Position numbers and translations under genes: made by a program
Notes under the pieces: model-generated
The model's input: the letters and a program-made list of their open reading frames with translations, nothing else
Database searches by the model: none
What the model was told of the DNA's origin: nothing
NCBI RefSeq assembly: GCF_009729205.1
Contig: NZ_VTHB01000004.1
Span: 1-64,000, forward strand
Direction of reading: 5' to 3'
DNA length: 64,000 nucleotides
Origin: Mycobacteroides sp. CBMA 271
GTDB taxonomy: Bacteria; Actinomycetota; Actinomycetes; Mycobacteriales; Mycobacteriaceae
Part shown: piece by piece, positions 54,342 through 63,937 of the stretch
How positions within the stretch are numbered: position 1 is the stretch's first letter
Layout: every line of letters starts with the position of its first letter

Positions 54342-57143
54342 GTGGCCAACCATGAGCTACCAGAAGACCCCAACACCAGCACTCCCGAAGCGGACCACGC
54401 CGCGCTTGCACCGGATACCCCGCCAGTTCCTGCTGAGCAGGGAGAACTGCCCGAGAAGCTGAGGGTGCACTCCCTCGCGCGCGTTCTCGGGACATCCACC
54501 CGCCGCGTGCTCGACGCGCTGTCCAAGCTGGATGGGCGCGCCCGCAGCCCCCATTCGAACGTCGACAAGCAGGACGCCGCCAAGGTGCGTGAGGCGCTCG
54601 CCGATGAGGCGGAACAAGCCCCACTGGAATTGGCCCCGGCAGCGACCGCGGAACCGGCCCAGATCGTGGCCGAAGACCCCGACAACCCACCCACCGCGCC
54701 GATCCTTGTTGCAGAGTCGACGACCATCGACGCCGCGGCGGTGCCGGCACCGGTAACGGCAGGACCAGCCGCATACGACTACGGTCCGCTCTTCGTGGCG
54801 CCGCAGGCTCCCGAGCCGCAGGAACGCCCCGCGCCTATCCGTGAAGAGCTTCGCGAGGACAGTAACGAAAACACCGACGAGGACGCCGCCGACGCAGACG
54901 GGGACGATTCCGACGCTGATGGCGACGATGACCGTCCGACCCGCCGCAGGCGGCGGGGACGCCGTGGCCGTGGTCGCGGTCGCGGCGAGCAAGGCGGTGC
55001 CGACGGGTCAGAGGAATCTGATGAAGCCGCAGTCGAGGGCGCCGAATCTTCCGACGGTGACGACTCGGCCGAGAAGACCGATGCTGACGCCGCGTCATCC
55101 GACGGCGACGAGTCAAGCGACGAGGATGGCGACACGCCCGAGGGCGCTAGCCGCCGTCGCCGCCGTCGTCGCCGTCGCAAGGCCGGAAGCGGTGATGACG
55201 GTGACGTGGCGTCGGAGGACGATCCGCCGAACACCGTCGTGCACGAGCGCAAACCGCGTGCCGCCAAGAGTGACGAAATTCAGGGCATCTCCGGGTCGAC
55301 CCGTCTGGAGGCCAAGCGCCAGCGCCGCCGCGACGGACGCGACGCCGGTCGGCGCCGCCCACCGATCCTGACCGAGGCAGAGTTTCTGGCCCGGCGTGAG
55401 GCAGTCGACCGCGTGATGGTGGTGCGGGACAAGACCCGCACCGAGCCGCCACATGAAGGTGCTCGGTACACCCAGATCGCCGTCCTGGAGGACGGGGTGC
55501 TCGTCGAGCATTTCGTGACCTCGGCGGCCTCGGCCTCCCTGGTAGGGAACATTTACCTCGGCGTCGTGCAGAACGTGTTGCCCTCCATGGAGGCCGCCTT
55601 CGTTGACATCGGGCGCGGTCGCAACGGTGTGCTGTACGCCGGTGAGGTCAACTGGGATGCCGCCGGTCTCGGCGGCTCGAACCGCAAGATCGAGCAGGCT
55701 CTCAAATCCGGCGACTACGTCTTGGTCCAGGTCAGCAAGGATCCGGTGGGACATAAGGGCGCCCGGCTGACCACCCAGATCTCGCTGGCCGGTCGCTACC
55801 TGGTGTACGTGCCGGGTGCGTCATCGACTGGTATCAGCCGAAAGCTCCCCGACACCGAACGTCAGCGCCTCAAGGAGATTTTGCGCGACATCGTCCCGTC
55901 GGATGCCGGTGTCATCATCCGCACCGCGTCGGAAGGTGTGCGGGAAGAGGAAATTCGGGCCGATGTGCAGCGGCTGCAGGAGCAGTGGCAGGGCATCGAA
56001 CTCAGCAAGGCGGACCTTTCGGCAAAGGCCTCCGGTGCCGCCATGGCGCTTTACGAAGAGCCCGACGTGCTGGTCAAGGTGGTCCGTGACCTGTTCAACG
56101 AGGACTTCGGCAAGCTCATCATCGAGGGTGAAGACGCCTGGAGCACCATTGACGATTATGTGAAGGCCGTTGCTCCCGACCTGCTTCCCCGTATCGAACG
56201 GTATGAGGGTGCCACTGGCCCCGACGTGTTCGCGGTGCACCGCATCGACGAGCAGCTGGCCAAGGCCCTTGACCGTAAGGTGTGGCTGCCCTCGGGCGGC
56301 ACGCTCGTGATTGACCGCACCGAGGCCATGACGGTTGTCGACGTCAACACCGGAAAGTTCACCGGTGCCGGCGGAAACCTGGAAGAGACCGTCACCCGCA
56401 ACAACCTGGAAGCGGCCGAAGAAACCGTGCGGCAGCTGCGGCTGCGCGATGTTGGCGGAATCATCGTCATCGACTTCATCGACATGGTGCTCGAATCCAA
56501 TCGCGACCTGGTGCTGCGACGTCTCACCGAGGCGCTGGGACGCGATCGCACCCGGCACCAGGTGTCCGAGGTGACCTCGCTGGGCCTGATACAGCTGACC
56601 CGGAAGAAGCTGGGCACCGGCCTGATCGAGGCATTCTCGTCAACCTGCGCCCACTGTGCGGGGCGCGGCATCATGCTGCACGCCGATCCGGTCGATAACG
56701 CCGGCGCCGCGCCTGCGGGTTCCAAGAAGCCCGAAACTGCGCGGCGCGCCAAGCGCTCGCGCAAGGGCAAGGCAGAAGAACCGGAAGTGGTGGTCGCCCG
56801 TACACCGCCCCACCCGCAGGGTGAGCATCCGATGTTCAAGGCGATGGCGGCGGCCAACGGTCCCGAGGACGAATTCGACGTCGACGAGGCGGATGAGGTC
56901 GTTTCGGCGGACGTCGTCGCCAAGGACGTGTCGCAGGCTAGCGACGAGGTCGCCGAGACCTCAGAGCCGGCGGTCGCCGACAGCGATGCCACGCCGGAAA
57001 CCGAGGCAGAAAGTGTGCCCGAGGTTACTGCTGACGAACCCGAGGTGGCAGGTGCTGCACCTGAACCCGCCGCTGAGGCGCCCAAGCGACCCCGGCGGAG
57101 GCGTTCGGCAGCGCGCGCCGCGGGACCTCCGGTCGAGAACTGA
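54342..57143 (+). CDS. rne: ribonuclease E/G
   Basis: A 933-residue RNase E. The first 330 residues are disordered, with acidic blocks and Arg clusters (RRRRRRRRRKAG). The S1 domain is at about 385-480 (FVDIGRGRNGVLYAGE). Catalytic magnesium ligands D667 (VVDVNTG) and D711 (VIDFIDM), and the zinc-link C769/C772 (CAHCAGRG), keep the E. coli spacing. The tail is acidic and ends in PKRPRRRRSAARAAG. It starts mRNA decay and processes rRNA. GTG 54342 has AGGAGA upstream. The disordered arms on both sides are typical of actinobacteria and probably bind partners. Confidence 0.96.
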   Translation: MANHELPEDPNTSTPEADHAALAPDTPPVPAEQGELPEKLRVHSLARVLGTSTRRVLDALSKLDGRARSPHSNVDKQDAAKVREALADEAEQAPLELAPAATAEPAQIVAEDPDNPPTAPILVAESTTIDAAAVPAPVTAGPAAYDYGPLFVAPQAPEPQERPAPIREELREDSNENTDEDAADADGDDSDADGDDDRPTRRRRRGRRGRGRGRGEQGGADGSEESDEAAVEGAESSDGDDSAEKTDADAASSDGDESSDEDGDTPEGASRRRRRRRRRKAGSGDDGDVASEDDPPNTVVHERKPRAAKSDEIQGISGSTRLEAKRQRRRDGRDAGRRRPPILTEAEFLARREAVDRVMVVRDKTRTEPPHEGARYTQIAVLEDGVLVEHFVTSAASASLVGNIYLGVVQNVLPSMEAAFVDIGRGRNGVLYAGEVNWDAAGLGGSNRKIEQALKSGDYVLVQVSKDPVGHKGARLTTQISLAGRYLVYVPGASSTGISRKLPDTERQRLKEILRDIVPSDAGVIIRTASEGVREEEIRADVQRLQEQWQGIELSKADLSAKASGAAMALYEEPDVLVKVVRDLFNEDFGKLIIEGEDAWSTIDDYVKAVAPDLLPRIERYEGATGPDVFAVHRIDEQLAKALDRKVWLPSGGTLVIDRTEAMTVVDVNTGKFTGAGGNLEETVTRNNLEAAEETVRQLRLRDVGGIIVIDFIDMVLESNRDLVLRRLTEALGRDRTRHQVSEVTSLGLIQLTRKKLGTGLIEAFSSTCAHCAGRGIMLHADPVDNAGAAPAGSKKPETARRAKRSRKGKAEEPEVVVARTPPHPQGEHPMFKAMAAANGPEDEFDVDEADEVVSADVVAKDVSQASDEVAETSEPAVADSDATPETEAESVPEVTADEPEVAGAAPEPAAEAPKRPRRRRSAARAAGPPVEN

Positions 57144-57319
57144 GGCGAGCCGGTTTGACCCTTAGCCCGCTGGTCACGTAGCCTTGAGCAGTTGTCGCGA
57201 GGCTTCCGGCCAGCGGCATGCGGCCCAGTGGAATAACTGAGCGGGCCCACCCACGATCCAGATGCGTCAGCCGACCTGGTTGCGCGCGTCCGAACAGCAG
57301 AGCAGAGGTAGACGCAACG

Positions 57320-57631
57320 ATGGCGACGTACGCAATCGTCAAGACCGGTGGCAAGCAGTACAAGGTTGCCGTCGGTGACGTGGTGAAGGTCGAGAAGATC
57401 GAATCGGAGCCTGGCTCCTCGGTCAAGCTGCCCGTCGCCCTGGTCGTGGATGGCGCAACCGTCACCGCCGAGGCAGACAAGCTGGCCAAGATCGCGGTGA
57501 CCGGTGAGATCCTCGAGCACACCAAGGGTCCGAAGATCCGCATCCACAAGTTCAAGAACAAGACCGGCTACCACAAGCGGCAGGGTCACCGTCAGCCGTT
57601 GACCGTGCTCAAGGTCACCGGAATCAAGTAG
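57320..57631 (+). CDS. rplU: 50S ribosomal protein L21
   Basis: A 103-residue L21: [19 protein letters not shown] at the start and [13 protein letters not shown] near the end. ATG 57320 is the family start; in-frame sequence upstream is leader. The 176-bp gap after rne probably contains its promoter and leader. rpmA follows after 12 bp. Confidence 0.98.
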   Translation: MATYAIVKTGGKQYKVAVGDVVKVEKIESEPGSSVKLPVALVVDGATVTAEADKLAKIAVTGEILEHTKGPKIRIHKFKNKTGYHKRQGHRQPLTVLKVTGIK

Positions 57632-57643
57632 AGGATTTGACTC

Positions 57644-57901
57644 ATGGCACATAAGAAGGGCGCGTCTAGCTCGCGCAACGGTCGTGATTCCAACTCGCAG
57701 CGTCTCGGCGTCAAGCGGTTCGGCGGTCAGCTCGTCAAGTCTGGCGAGATCCTGGTCCGCCAGCGCGGCACCCACTTCCACCCCGGCGTGAATGTCGGAC
57801 GTGGCGGCGATGACACCCTATTCGCAACGTCGGCTGGCACCGTCGAGTTCGGCGCCAAGCGCGGTCGCCGAGTCATCAACATCCTGCCGGTCGACGCCTA
57901 G
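57644..57901 (+). CDS. rpmA: 50S ribosomal protein L27
   Basis: An 85-residue L27. [20 protein letters not shown] is the flexible N-terminus that reaches toward the peptidyl transferase centre, and [20 protein letters not shown] is the signature. It is co-transcribed with rplU. Confidence 0.98.
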   Translation: MAHKKGASSSRNGRDSNSQRLGVKRFGGQLVKSGEILVRQRGTHFHPGVNVGRGGDDTLFATSAGTVEFGAKRGRRVINILPVDA

Positions 57902-57941
57902 ATTCACCCCGTGTTCGGTGTTCGGTGCATGAGCGAACGGC

Positions 57942-57964
57942 GATGAGCCGCTCGCGCGAAGAGC
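57942..57964 (+). repeat. interspersed repeat GATGAGCCGCTnGCGCGAAGA, copy 3
   Basis: GATGAGCCGCTCGCGCGAAG followed by AGC, between rpmA and obg. It differs from copies 1 and 2 at the variable base and one base near the end. All three copies have the same orientation. Confidence 0.7.
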
Positions 57965-57997
57965 ATCGGACGCAGAACAGTTGAAGGAGGCGTCTCT

Positions 57998-59446
57998 ATG
58001 CCTCGGTTTGTTGACCGCGTCGCTATCCACGCCAAGGCCGGTACCGGTGGGCACGGCTGTGCGTCCGTACATCGCGAAAAGTTCAAACCGCTTGGTGGTC
58101 CCGACGGCGGTAATGGCGGTCGCGGCGGCAGCGTAATCCTCGAAGTGGACCCGCAGGTACATACCCTGCTGGATTTCCATTTCCACCCACATCTGCAGGC
58201 ACCCAGTGGCACGCAGGGGATGGGCGCCCACCGCAACGGGGCCAACGGCGATGACCTGGTGCTCAGGGTTCCCGACGGCACCGTCGTGCTCGACAAAGAC
58301 GGTCGGATCCTGGCCGATTTGGTCGGCGCTGGAACGCGTTTCGACGCGGTTGCCGGAGGTCGTGGGGGATTGGGCAACGCCGCGTTGGCATCTCGCGCGC
58401 GCAAGGCTCCCGGATTCGCGTTGCTCGGTGAGGTCGGAGACGAAGCCGAACTTACCCTCGAACTAAAGACCGTCGCCGATGTCGGGCTGGTCGGATTCCC
58501 GTCGGCGGGTAAATCCTCTCTGGTGTCAGTGCTTTCGGCCGCGAAGCCGAAGATCGCGGACTATCCGTTCACCACACTGGTGCCCAATCTCGGCGTGGTG
58601 TCTGCAGGCGAACATTCCTTTGTCATGGCCGACGTTCCCGGGCTGATTCCCGGTGCCGCTGACGGTCGTGGCTTGGGGTTGGAGTTCCTGCGGCATATCG
58701 AACGCTGCGCGGTGCTCGTCCATGTTGTCGACTGCGCCACGCTGGAACCGGGTCGCGATCCGGTTTCCGATATCGATGCCCTGGAAAATGAGTTGGCGAG
58801 GTATCAGCCGACGCTGCAAGCTGATTCCGTGCTCGGTGATCTGGCGGACCGGCCCCGCGCGGTGGTACTCAACAAGGTTGACGTGCCCGAGGCGGCCGAG
58901 CTGGCCGACTTCGTCACCGAAGAGGTCTCCGCGCGCGGCTGGCCGGTCTTCAACGTATCCACCCTGACCCGTGACGGATTGCGACCGCTGACCTACGCGC
59001 TATGGGAAATGGTCGCGCAAGTCCGGGCTACGCGTCCCGAGCAGGTGAAAACCCGGCCGGTGATCAGGCCTATCCCGGTCGACGAGAGCGGCTTCACCGT
59101 GACTCCCGATCCGGCGAACCCCGGTGGATTTGTGGTGCGCGGTGTGCGCCCAGAACGCTGGATCCGTCAGACCAACTTCGAAAACGACGAGGCCGTCGGT
59201 TATCTGGGCGACCGATTGGCGCGCCTGGGTGTCGAAGAAAAGCTACTCAAACTGGGCGCACAACCCGGCTGCGCGGTCACCATCGGCACTATGACCTTCG
59301 ACTGGGACCCGCAGACGCCGGCGGGTGTCGATGTGACCCCGAGCGGGCGCGGTACCGATACGCGCATCGACAAGACCGATCGGGTGGGTGCGACGGAGCG
59401 TCGCCAGGCCCGCCGCGTGCGCCGCGGACAAATCGATCCCGAATGA
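57998..59446 (+). CDS. obg: GTPase Obg/CgtA
   Basis: A 482-residue Obg GTPase. The Gly-rich Obg fold occupies 1-160 ([14 protein letters not shown]). The G domain has the P-loop GFPSAGKSS (166-174), DVPGLIPGA and NKVD. A C-terminal OCT domain (about 340-425) and a basic tail follow. It takes part in 50S assembly and stress signalling. AAGGAGG (57984-57990) lies 7 nt before ATG 57998. An ATGA overlap couples it to proB. Confidence 0.97.
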   Translation: MPRFVDRVAIHAKAGTGGHGCASVHREKFKPLGGPDGGNGGRGGSVILEVDPQVHTLLDFHFHPHLQAPSGTQGMGAHRNGANGDDLVLRVPDGTVVLDKDGRILADLVGAGTRFDAVAGGRGGLGNAALASRARKAPGFALLGEVGDEAELTLELKTVADVGLVGFPSAGKSSLVSVLSAAKPKIADYPFTTLVPNLGVVSAGEHSFVMADVPGLIPGAADGRGLGLEFLRHIERCAVLVHVVDCATLEPGRDPVSDIDALENELARYQPTLQADSVLGDLADRPRAVVLNKVDVPEAAELADFVTEEVSARGWPVFNVSTLTRDGLRPLTYALWEMVAQVRATRPEQVKTRPVIRPIPVDESGFTVTPDPANPGGFVVRGVRPERWIRQTNFENDEAVGYLGDRLARLGVEEKLLKLGAQPGCAVTIGTMTFDWDPQTPAGVDVTPSGRGTDTRIDKTDRVGATERRQARRVRRGQIDPE

Positions 59447-60579
59447 GTCCTGGAGCCGGGCAGCCGGCGACATCCAGCCCGGGCGCTCACGCCCGCCAAT
59501 CCATTCAGTCGGCACGCACCGTTGTCGTCAAGGTTGGTACCGCCGCCCTCACCGATGCGACGGGTACGTTCTGCGCCGACCGGATGGAATACCTGGTCGA
59601 GGCCATCGAAGGCCGCATGAAGGCCGGATCCGACGTGGTGATTGTGTCCTCGGGGGCCATCGCGGCGGGTCTGGCTCCGCTCGGATTGACCAAGCGCCCA
59701 ACGGATCTGGCGACCAAGCAGGCAGCCGCCAGCGCCGGCCAGGTCGCCCTCATCGGCGCCTGGAGCGCCGCGTTCGCACGCTATCGACGCACCGTGGGCC
59801 AGGTATTGCTCACCGCCCATGACATCTCCATGCGCGTGCATCACACCAATGCGCAACGCACACTCGACAGACTGCGGGCACTGCACGCGGTCGCCATCGT
59901 GAACGAGAACGACACAGTGGCCACCAACGAGATTCGCTTCGGTGACAACGACCGGTTGTCGGCGCTCGTCGCGCACCTCGTGGGTGCCGATGCGCTGGTG
60001 CTGCTCTCCGATATCGACGGGTTGTACGACTCTGATCCACGAAAAGGTAACGCGCACTTTATTTCCGAGGTGAGTGGGCCGGAGGATCTGGGCGGCGTGA
60101 TCGCCGGACCGGGCGGTTCGCGCGGCACCGGGGGAATGGCCTCTAAACTCTCCTCGGCCCTCTTGGCGGCCGATGCCGGTGTTCCGGTGCTGCTGGCTTC
60201 GGCGACCGAGGCCACCGCGGCTCTCGGCGACGGATCCTGCGGAACGGTGTTCGCTGCGCGTCCGCAGCGCATGTCTGCCCGCAAGTTCTGGGTGCGCTAT
60301 GCCGCCGAGGCCACCGGTTCGCTGACACTGGATGCGGGCGCGGTACGGGCCGTGGTGTCATCCCGGCGTTCGCTGCTGCCGGCAGGGATCACCGAGGTCT
60401 CCGGGCGGTTCCACGGCGGGGATGTCGTGGAACTCCGCGACGCGGAAGGCGCCATGGTGGGCCGCGGTGTGGTGGCCTATGACGTGGCCGAATTGACGAC
60501 CATGCTGGGGCGTTCGACCAACGAGCTACCCGAAGATCTGCGGCGCCCCGCGGTGCACGCCGACGACCTGGTTACCTGA
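59443..60579 (+). CDS. proB: glutamate 5-kinase
   Basis: A 378-residue enzyme. The amino-acid kinase domain (about 22-275) has [27 protein letters not shown] and GTGGMASKL. The PUA domain (about 290-365) ends the protein. It makes gamma-glutamyl phosphate, the first step of proline synthesis. ATG 59443 overlaps the obg stop by 4 bp. A much longer open frame runs back inside obg, but it is out of register with any homology. Confidence 0.96.
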   Translation: MSPGAGQPATSSPGAHARQSIQSARTVVVKVGTAALTDATGTFCADRMEYLVEAIEGRMKAGSDVVIVSSGAIAAGLAPLGLTKRPTDLATKQAAASAGQVALIGAWSAAFARYRRTVGQVLLTAHDISMRVHHTNAQRTLDRLRALHAVAIVNENDTVATNEIRFGDNDRLSALVAHLVGADALVLLSDIDGLYDSDPRKGNAHFISEVSGPEDLGGVIAGPGGSRGTGGMASKLSSALLAADAGVPVLLASATEATAALGDGSCGTVFAARPQRMSARKFWVRYAAEATGSLTLDAGAVRAVVSSRRSLLPAGITEVSGRFHGGDVVELRDAEGAMVGRGVVAYDVAELTTMLGRSTNELPEDLRRPAVHADDLVT

Positions 60580-60690
60580 CGATTCGCACATTTGCTCGAA
60601 AGAGTGGCGCTTCGCCACGGCGCCTGATAGAAACGGGCAGCTAGTTCTCAGCCTGGGGATGTGCCTCGGGCTTCGTTTGGGAGGGTTCAG

Positions 60691-61338
60691 ATGGCACGCC
60701 GCAGTATGGGGATCGTCAGCGCATTCTTGAGCGTGGTGGCGCTCTTGGCGGGTTTGCTCAGCTCGATGGCGGTGGCAAGCGCCTCACCCGACACCGATGA
60801 GGCCCAGGTCAAGGAACTCATCGCGGGCCAGCTGACCGCGCTGCAGGCCGTCGATGCCGTCGCGTACGGGGCAACGTACTGCGCGGATCGTCGCGACAAG
60901 GTGGAGTCTGACCATGCCGCCATGTTCACACCGCCGAGCGCCAAGAAACTTGAGGGCGCCAACGCCAAGAAGCTACGCGCCAAGATCAAGGAGCTGTTCC
61001 CGGTGGCGTCGAGCGAGGCGGTCGAGGCGTTTGTCCAGGCCGTCGCCGATGTGGACCAGGGCTCGGTTGACGCCGCGTGGCACCAGTTGTGGGTGAGCTC
61101 GTTTGCGAAGCTGTCGTATCGGGTGAAGACCGTCAAGGTCACCGGTGACAGCGCCGTGGCCAGCGTTGCCGTTCGTGTCATCGGTGGCGAGAGCGGCAAC
61201 GCGCGTTGGGACTTGACCCGCGAGGATGGCCAGTGGAAGGACTGCACACCGTCGAGCGAGCAGGATAGTGCTCGCGGCCTCGTCGGCGGCGGCCAAGGCC
61301 AGCAGAGTCTGCTGGACGCTTCGCAACTCGGGGAGTGA
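60691..61338 (+). CDS. exported small protein, tandem family member 1
   Basis: 215 residues. The signal peptide ends near SASASP (about 32). The mature part begins with a helix (EAQVKELIAGQLTALQAVDA) and contains C64 (ATYCADRRDKVE) and C185 (GQWKDC), with beta strands between (VKTVKVTGDSAVASVAVRV). The pattern resembles the NTF2-like fold, by inference. The two cysteines recur in all five tandem genes about 120 residues apart and could form a disulfide. GGGAGGG precedes ATG 60691. It overlaps gene 2 by 4 bp. Confidence 0.82.
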   Translation: MARRSMGIVSAFLSVVALLAGLLSSMAVASASPDTDEAQVKELIAGQLTALQAVDAVAYGATYCADRRDKVESDHAAMFTPPSAKKLEGANAKKLRAKIKELFPVASSEAVEAFVQAVADVDQGSVDAAWHQLWVSSFAKLSYRVKTVKVTGDSAVASVAVRVIGGESGNARWDLTREDGQWKDCTPSSEQDSARGLVGGGQGQQSLLDASQLGE

Positions 61339-61964
61339 CCCGAGTGCCGACACGTGGGGGACGGCTCTTCGGTTGGATGGCAGCGTTTTTCGTGACGATG
61401 GGACTGCTTGCGCAAACGGCCGTCGCCAGTGCCACCGAGACCGATGACGCCGCGATCCGCGATGTCACGGCGGGGCGGCTGGCGGCACTGCACGCCGTTG
61501 ATGCGATCCAGTACGCCTCGTTCTTCTGTGCCGACGTGCACGACAAGGTGGAATCCGATTGGGCGCAATCGTTCTCCCCGCCCGACGTCACCCGGTTGCA
61601 GGGTTCGAACCAGAACAGGCTGCGCGAGATGGTTCGTCAGGTCTTCCCGCTCGCTACTGATGCCACCGTCAAGGACTTCATGACCGCGGTGGAAAACCAG
61701 GACCAGGAACTGCTGTCGTCCGCCTGGCATCGATTCTGGGTGGAGACGTTCGCGAACCTGACCTTCAAAGTCACCAAGGTGACGGTGAACGGCGATACGG
61801 CCGACGCCACCATCGCCTACCGCAACACCGGCGGGCGCGGGACCGAGCCGAGGAAGTTTGTGCGCGAGGACGGTGTCTGGAAGGACTGCACGCCCGAGGC
61901 CACGCAAGCGGATTCGGCAATCGGTTACGAGGCCCCGCTGCACGAGAGCGTGATGGGTGGCTAG
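61335..61964 (+). CDS. exported small protein, tandem family member 2
   Basis: 209 residues, clearly paralogous to member 1: RDVTAGRLAALHAVDAIQYA matches its first helix. C65 (SFFCADVHDKVES) and C185 (VWKDC) match its cysteines. The signal peptide ends near VASA (about 33). GTG 61335 overlaps the stop of member 1 (GTGA), so translation is coupled. Family identity comes from direct comparison; function is unknown. Confidence 0.82.
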   Translation: MTRVPTRGGRLFGWMAAFFVTMGLLAQTAVASATETDDAAIRDVTAGRLAALHAVDAIQYASFFCADVHDKVESDWAQSFSPPDVTRLQGSNQNRLREMVRQVFPLATDATVKDFMTAVENQDQELLSSAWHRFWVETFANLTFKVTKVTVNGDTADATIAYRNTGGRGTEPRKFVREDGVWKDCTPEATQADSAIGYEAPLHESVMGG

Positions 61965-62613
61965 GGCGAGCCGCGCGGTCAGTAGGCTGGCCGCCGCGCT
62001 TCTTGGCATTGCACTGGTCGGCCAGTCGACTACCGCGATCGCAGCGCCCACCGATGAGCAGCAGATCCGTGGCGTCGTGGCCGGCGAGCTGGCGGCCCTC
62101 AAGGAAGTGGACGGTATGAAGTTCGCCTCGTACGTCTGCGAGAAGTACCGCGCCAAGGTTGAGGCGGAGGCGGATTCAGTTGGGCAGCCTCCTCCACTCG
62201 ATATTTGGCCCAGTGGCGCCGACTACGACACGATTTACGACGCGCTGACCACGACGTTCAAGGGTGTTTCGAAGACCGCACTCAAGAAGGTGGCGCGGGC
62301 GATCGTAGATCAGGATCAGGACGCATACCGGGCCGCGTGGCGCGAGGTATGGAAGGAACTCTGGGCGCCGCTCAGAATGAGGATCGAAAAGATCACCATC
62401 TCGGGTGACACCGCGATTGCCTCCGTCACCGCGAGCGGACTTCCGGACGTTCCCGCGAGCACCAGCGACAGATCTTTTGCGCGTGAGGCCGATACCTGGA
62501 AGGACTGTGACGATTCGGTCTACGGGGACACCGGTCCCCGGCTCAGGCTCGTTCCCGATGCCATTGTCGACGCTCCCGGCCGGCTGGCGAACGCAATCTC
62601 TGCGCCTCGCTGA
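61957..62613 (+). CDS. exported small protein, tandem family member 3
   Basis: 218 residues. The signal peptide ends near AIAA (about 30). IRGVVAGELAALKEVDGMKF aligns with the first helix of members 1 and 2. The cysteines are C61 (SYVCEKYRAK) and C184 (TWKDC). The last 34 residues are extra. GTG 61957 overlaps the stop of member 2 by 8 bp. Members 1-3 form one coupled operon. Confidence 0.8.
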   Translation: MARASRAVSRLAAALLGIALVGQSTTAIAAPTDEQQIRGVVAGELAALKEVDGMKFASYVCEKYRAKVEAEADSVGQPPPLDIWPSGADYDTIYDALTTTFKGVSKTALKKVARAIVDQDQDAYRAAWREVWKELWAPLRMRIEKITISGDTAIASVTASGLPDVPASTSDRSFAREADTWKDCDDSVYGDTGPRLRLVPDAIVDAPGRLANAISAPR

Positions 62614-62705
62614 CTGGTAGGTTTGCTCGGTGAGGGTGGCACGAGCTGATCTGGCCTGATAGAAATTAGCTCGGAGACGAGTGGTGGATACGAGCGAGGG
62701 TTGTC

Positions 62706-63323
62706 ATGGTTTGCCGGAGATGGGCGAGCGCGGTGCTTGCGGGGGCGCTGCTGTTCGGTGGTGTGGGATGTACACAAACCGTCGACGGCGACGGTCAGCC
62801 CAATGCCGAGGCGCTCGCGACAACACGTGATGAAAATCAGATCAAGGCCCTGATCGAGCAGCAGAACACGTACACCGCGAGTTTCGATTTCGCGAAGCTG
62901 GCCGAGACCAAGTGCGCCAAGTATCGCGACGCCACCGCTCAAAGCGGACCGCCCATCCCGCCGATGAGCGAAATCGCACCGCCGGAGATCGCCACGGTGC
63001 CCGGCGCGGGCGATGCGCTGCGCGCGTTGTTATCTCAGAAGTTCTCGACGGTTCCGCCCGATGTCATCAACGCCGTGGTCGACAGCCTCATTGCGCAGGA
63101 TGAGGCTGCCTATCAGGCCGCGATGCGCAATCTGTTGAAGTCGCTGATCACGGTCAAGGTCACCGATGTCCAGAACATCGAAATCAAGGGTGACCAGGCG
63201 ACCGCCGAGCTGACGGTCACCACCACCACGGGGGACAAGCCGCCATCCAACGAGAAGCAGACCATCAAGTACGTCAAGGAAAACGGCAAGTGGCTCGACT
63301 GCGCTCCGTCCGGCGGGGCGTAG
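62706..63323 (+). CDS. lipoprotein-like tandem family member 4
   Basis: 205 residues. A type II-like signal ends in GGVGC with C22 as the probable lipid-bearing residue; the -3 position is Gly rather than Leu/Val, so lipidation is likely but not certain. The body again has an acidic first helix, C70 (ETKCAKYRD) and C199 (GKWLDC), but the spacing is slightly longer (129). The 92-bp gap before it suggests a separate promoter. It is more distant from members 1-3 than they are from each other. Confidence 0.78.
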   Translation: MVCRRWASAVLAGALLFGGVGCTQTVDGDGQPNAEALATTRDENQIKALIEQQNTYTASFDFAKLAETKCAKYRDATAQSGPPIPPMSEIAPPEIATVPGAGDALRALLSQKFSTVPPDVINAVVDSLIAQDEAAYQAAMRNLLKSLITVKVTDVQNIEIKGDQATAELTVTTTTGDKPPSNEKQTIKYVKENGKWLDCAPSGGA

Positions 63324-63392
63324 CCGCACGTAACGGACGCGGCATCCCGCGGCGATAACGTCATGAAGCACTGCCAACCAGGGGAGGGAACC

Positions 63393-63935
63393 GTGAAGCG
63401 AGCACTCGTCATCACCGCCGCGGTTGTCGCATTGACTGGATTGGGTGCTCCCGTCGTTCAGGCGGCACCCAATCGGGACGCGGTCACGGAGCACGTCCGG
63501 GCCTGGGAAAAGGCGTACAACGACGTCGACACCAACAAGATCGGCGACTTGACCTGCGATAAGTACCGAGACCGCGAGCAGGCGCAAAACGAGTCCCGGA
63601 TCCCGACGTGGGATGACTTCGTCAAGCCCTCGGATCTGTATGCCAAGTTCCCCAAGCTCACCCAGGAGACCCTTGATCAGTTGCTCGACGCTGCCAAGCG
63701 CAAGGACGCCGCCGCGTTCCGGCAGGCATCGGTCCAGGTCGTGCGGGAGAACGCGCATCTGACGGTCACCAATATCGACAAGGTCAACGTCATCGAGGCC
63801 AAGAATGCGACGGTGACGGTGACCACGTCATTGGTGTGGGGAAACGACTCACCCAAGACCACCAGCTCCGACTGGTATCTGACCTACGAGCGCGACGCCT
63901 GGCGTTACTGCAACCCGGTACTGACTGTCCGCTAG
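63393..63935 (+). CDS. exported small protein, tandem family member 5
   Basis: 180 residues. The signal peptide ends near VQAAP (about 25). The paired cysteines are C55 (GDLTCDKYRD) and C173 (AWRYC), and the KYRD string is shared with member 4. GTG 63393 has GGGGAGGGA just upstream; an ATG at 63363 is in frame but gives a poor signal peptide. The stop lies 2 bp from that of a probable convergent gene at the window edge. Confidence 0.8.
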   Translation: MKRALVITAAVVALTGLGAPVVQAAPNRDAVTEHVRAWEKAYNDVDTNKIGDLTCDKYRDREQAQNESRIPTWDDFVKPSDLYAKFPKLTQETLDQLLDAAKRKDAAAFRQASVQVVRENAHLTVTNIDKVNVIEAKNATVTVTTSLVWGNDSPKTTSSDWYLTYERDAWRYCNPVLTVR

Positions 63936-63937
63936 CG

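Noticed and set aside
56156..57781. 541-codon open frame antisense to rne, rplU and rpmA
   Set aside because: It covers three well-defined genes on the other strand and gives low-complexity Ser/Arg/Ala sequence.
59002..59442. In-frame extension upstream of proB
   Set aside because: It runs through the obg coding sequence in another frame. The coupled ATG at 59443 gives the normal glutamate 5-kinase length.
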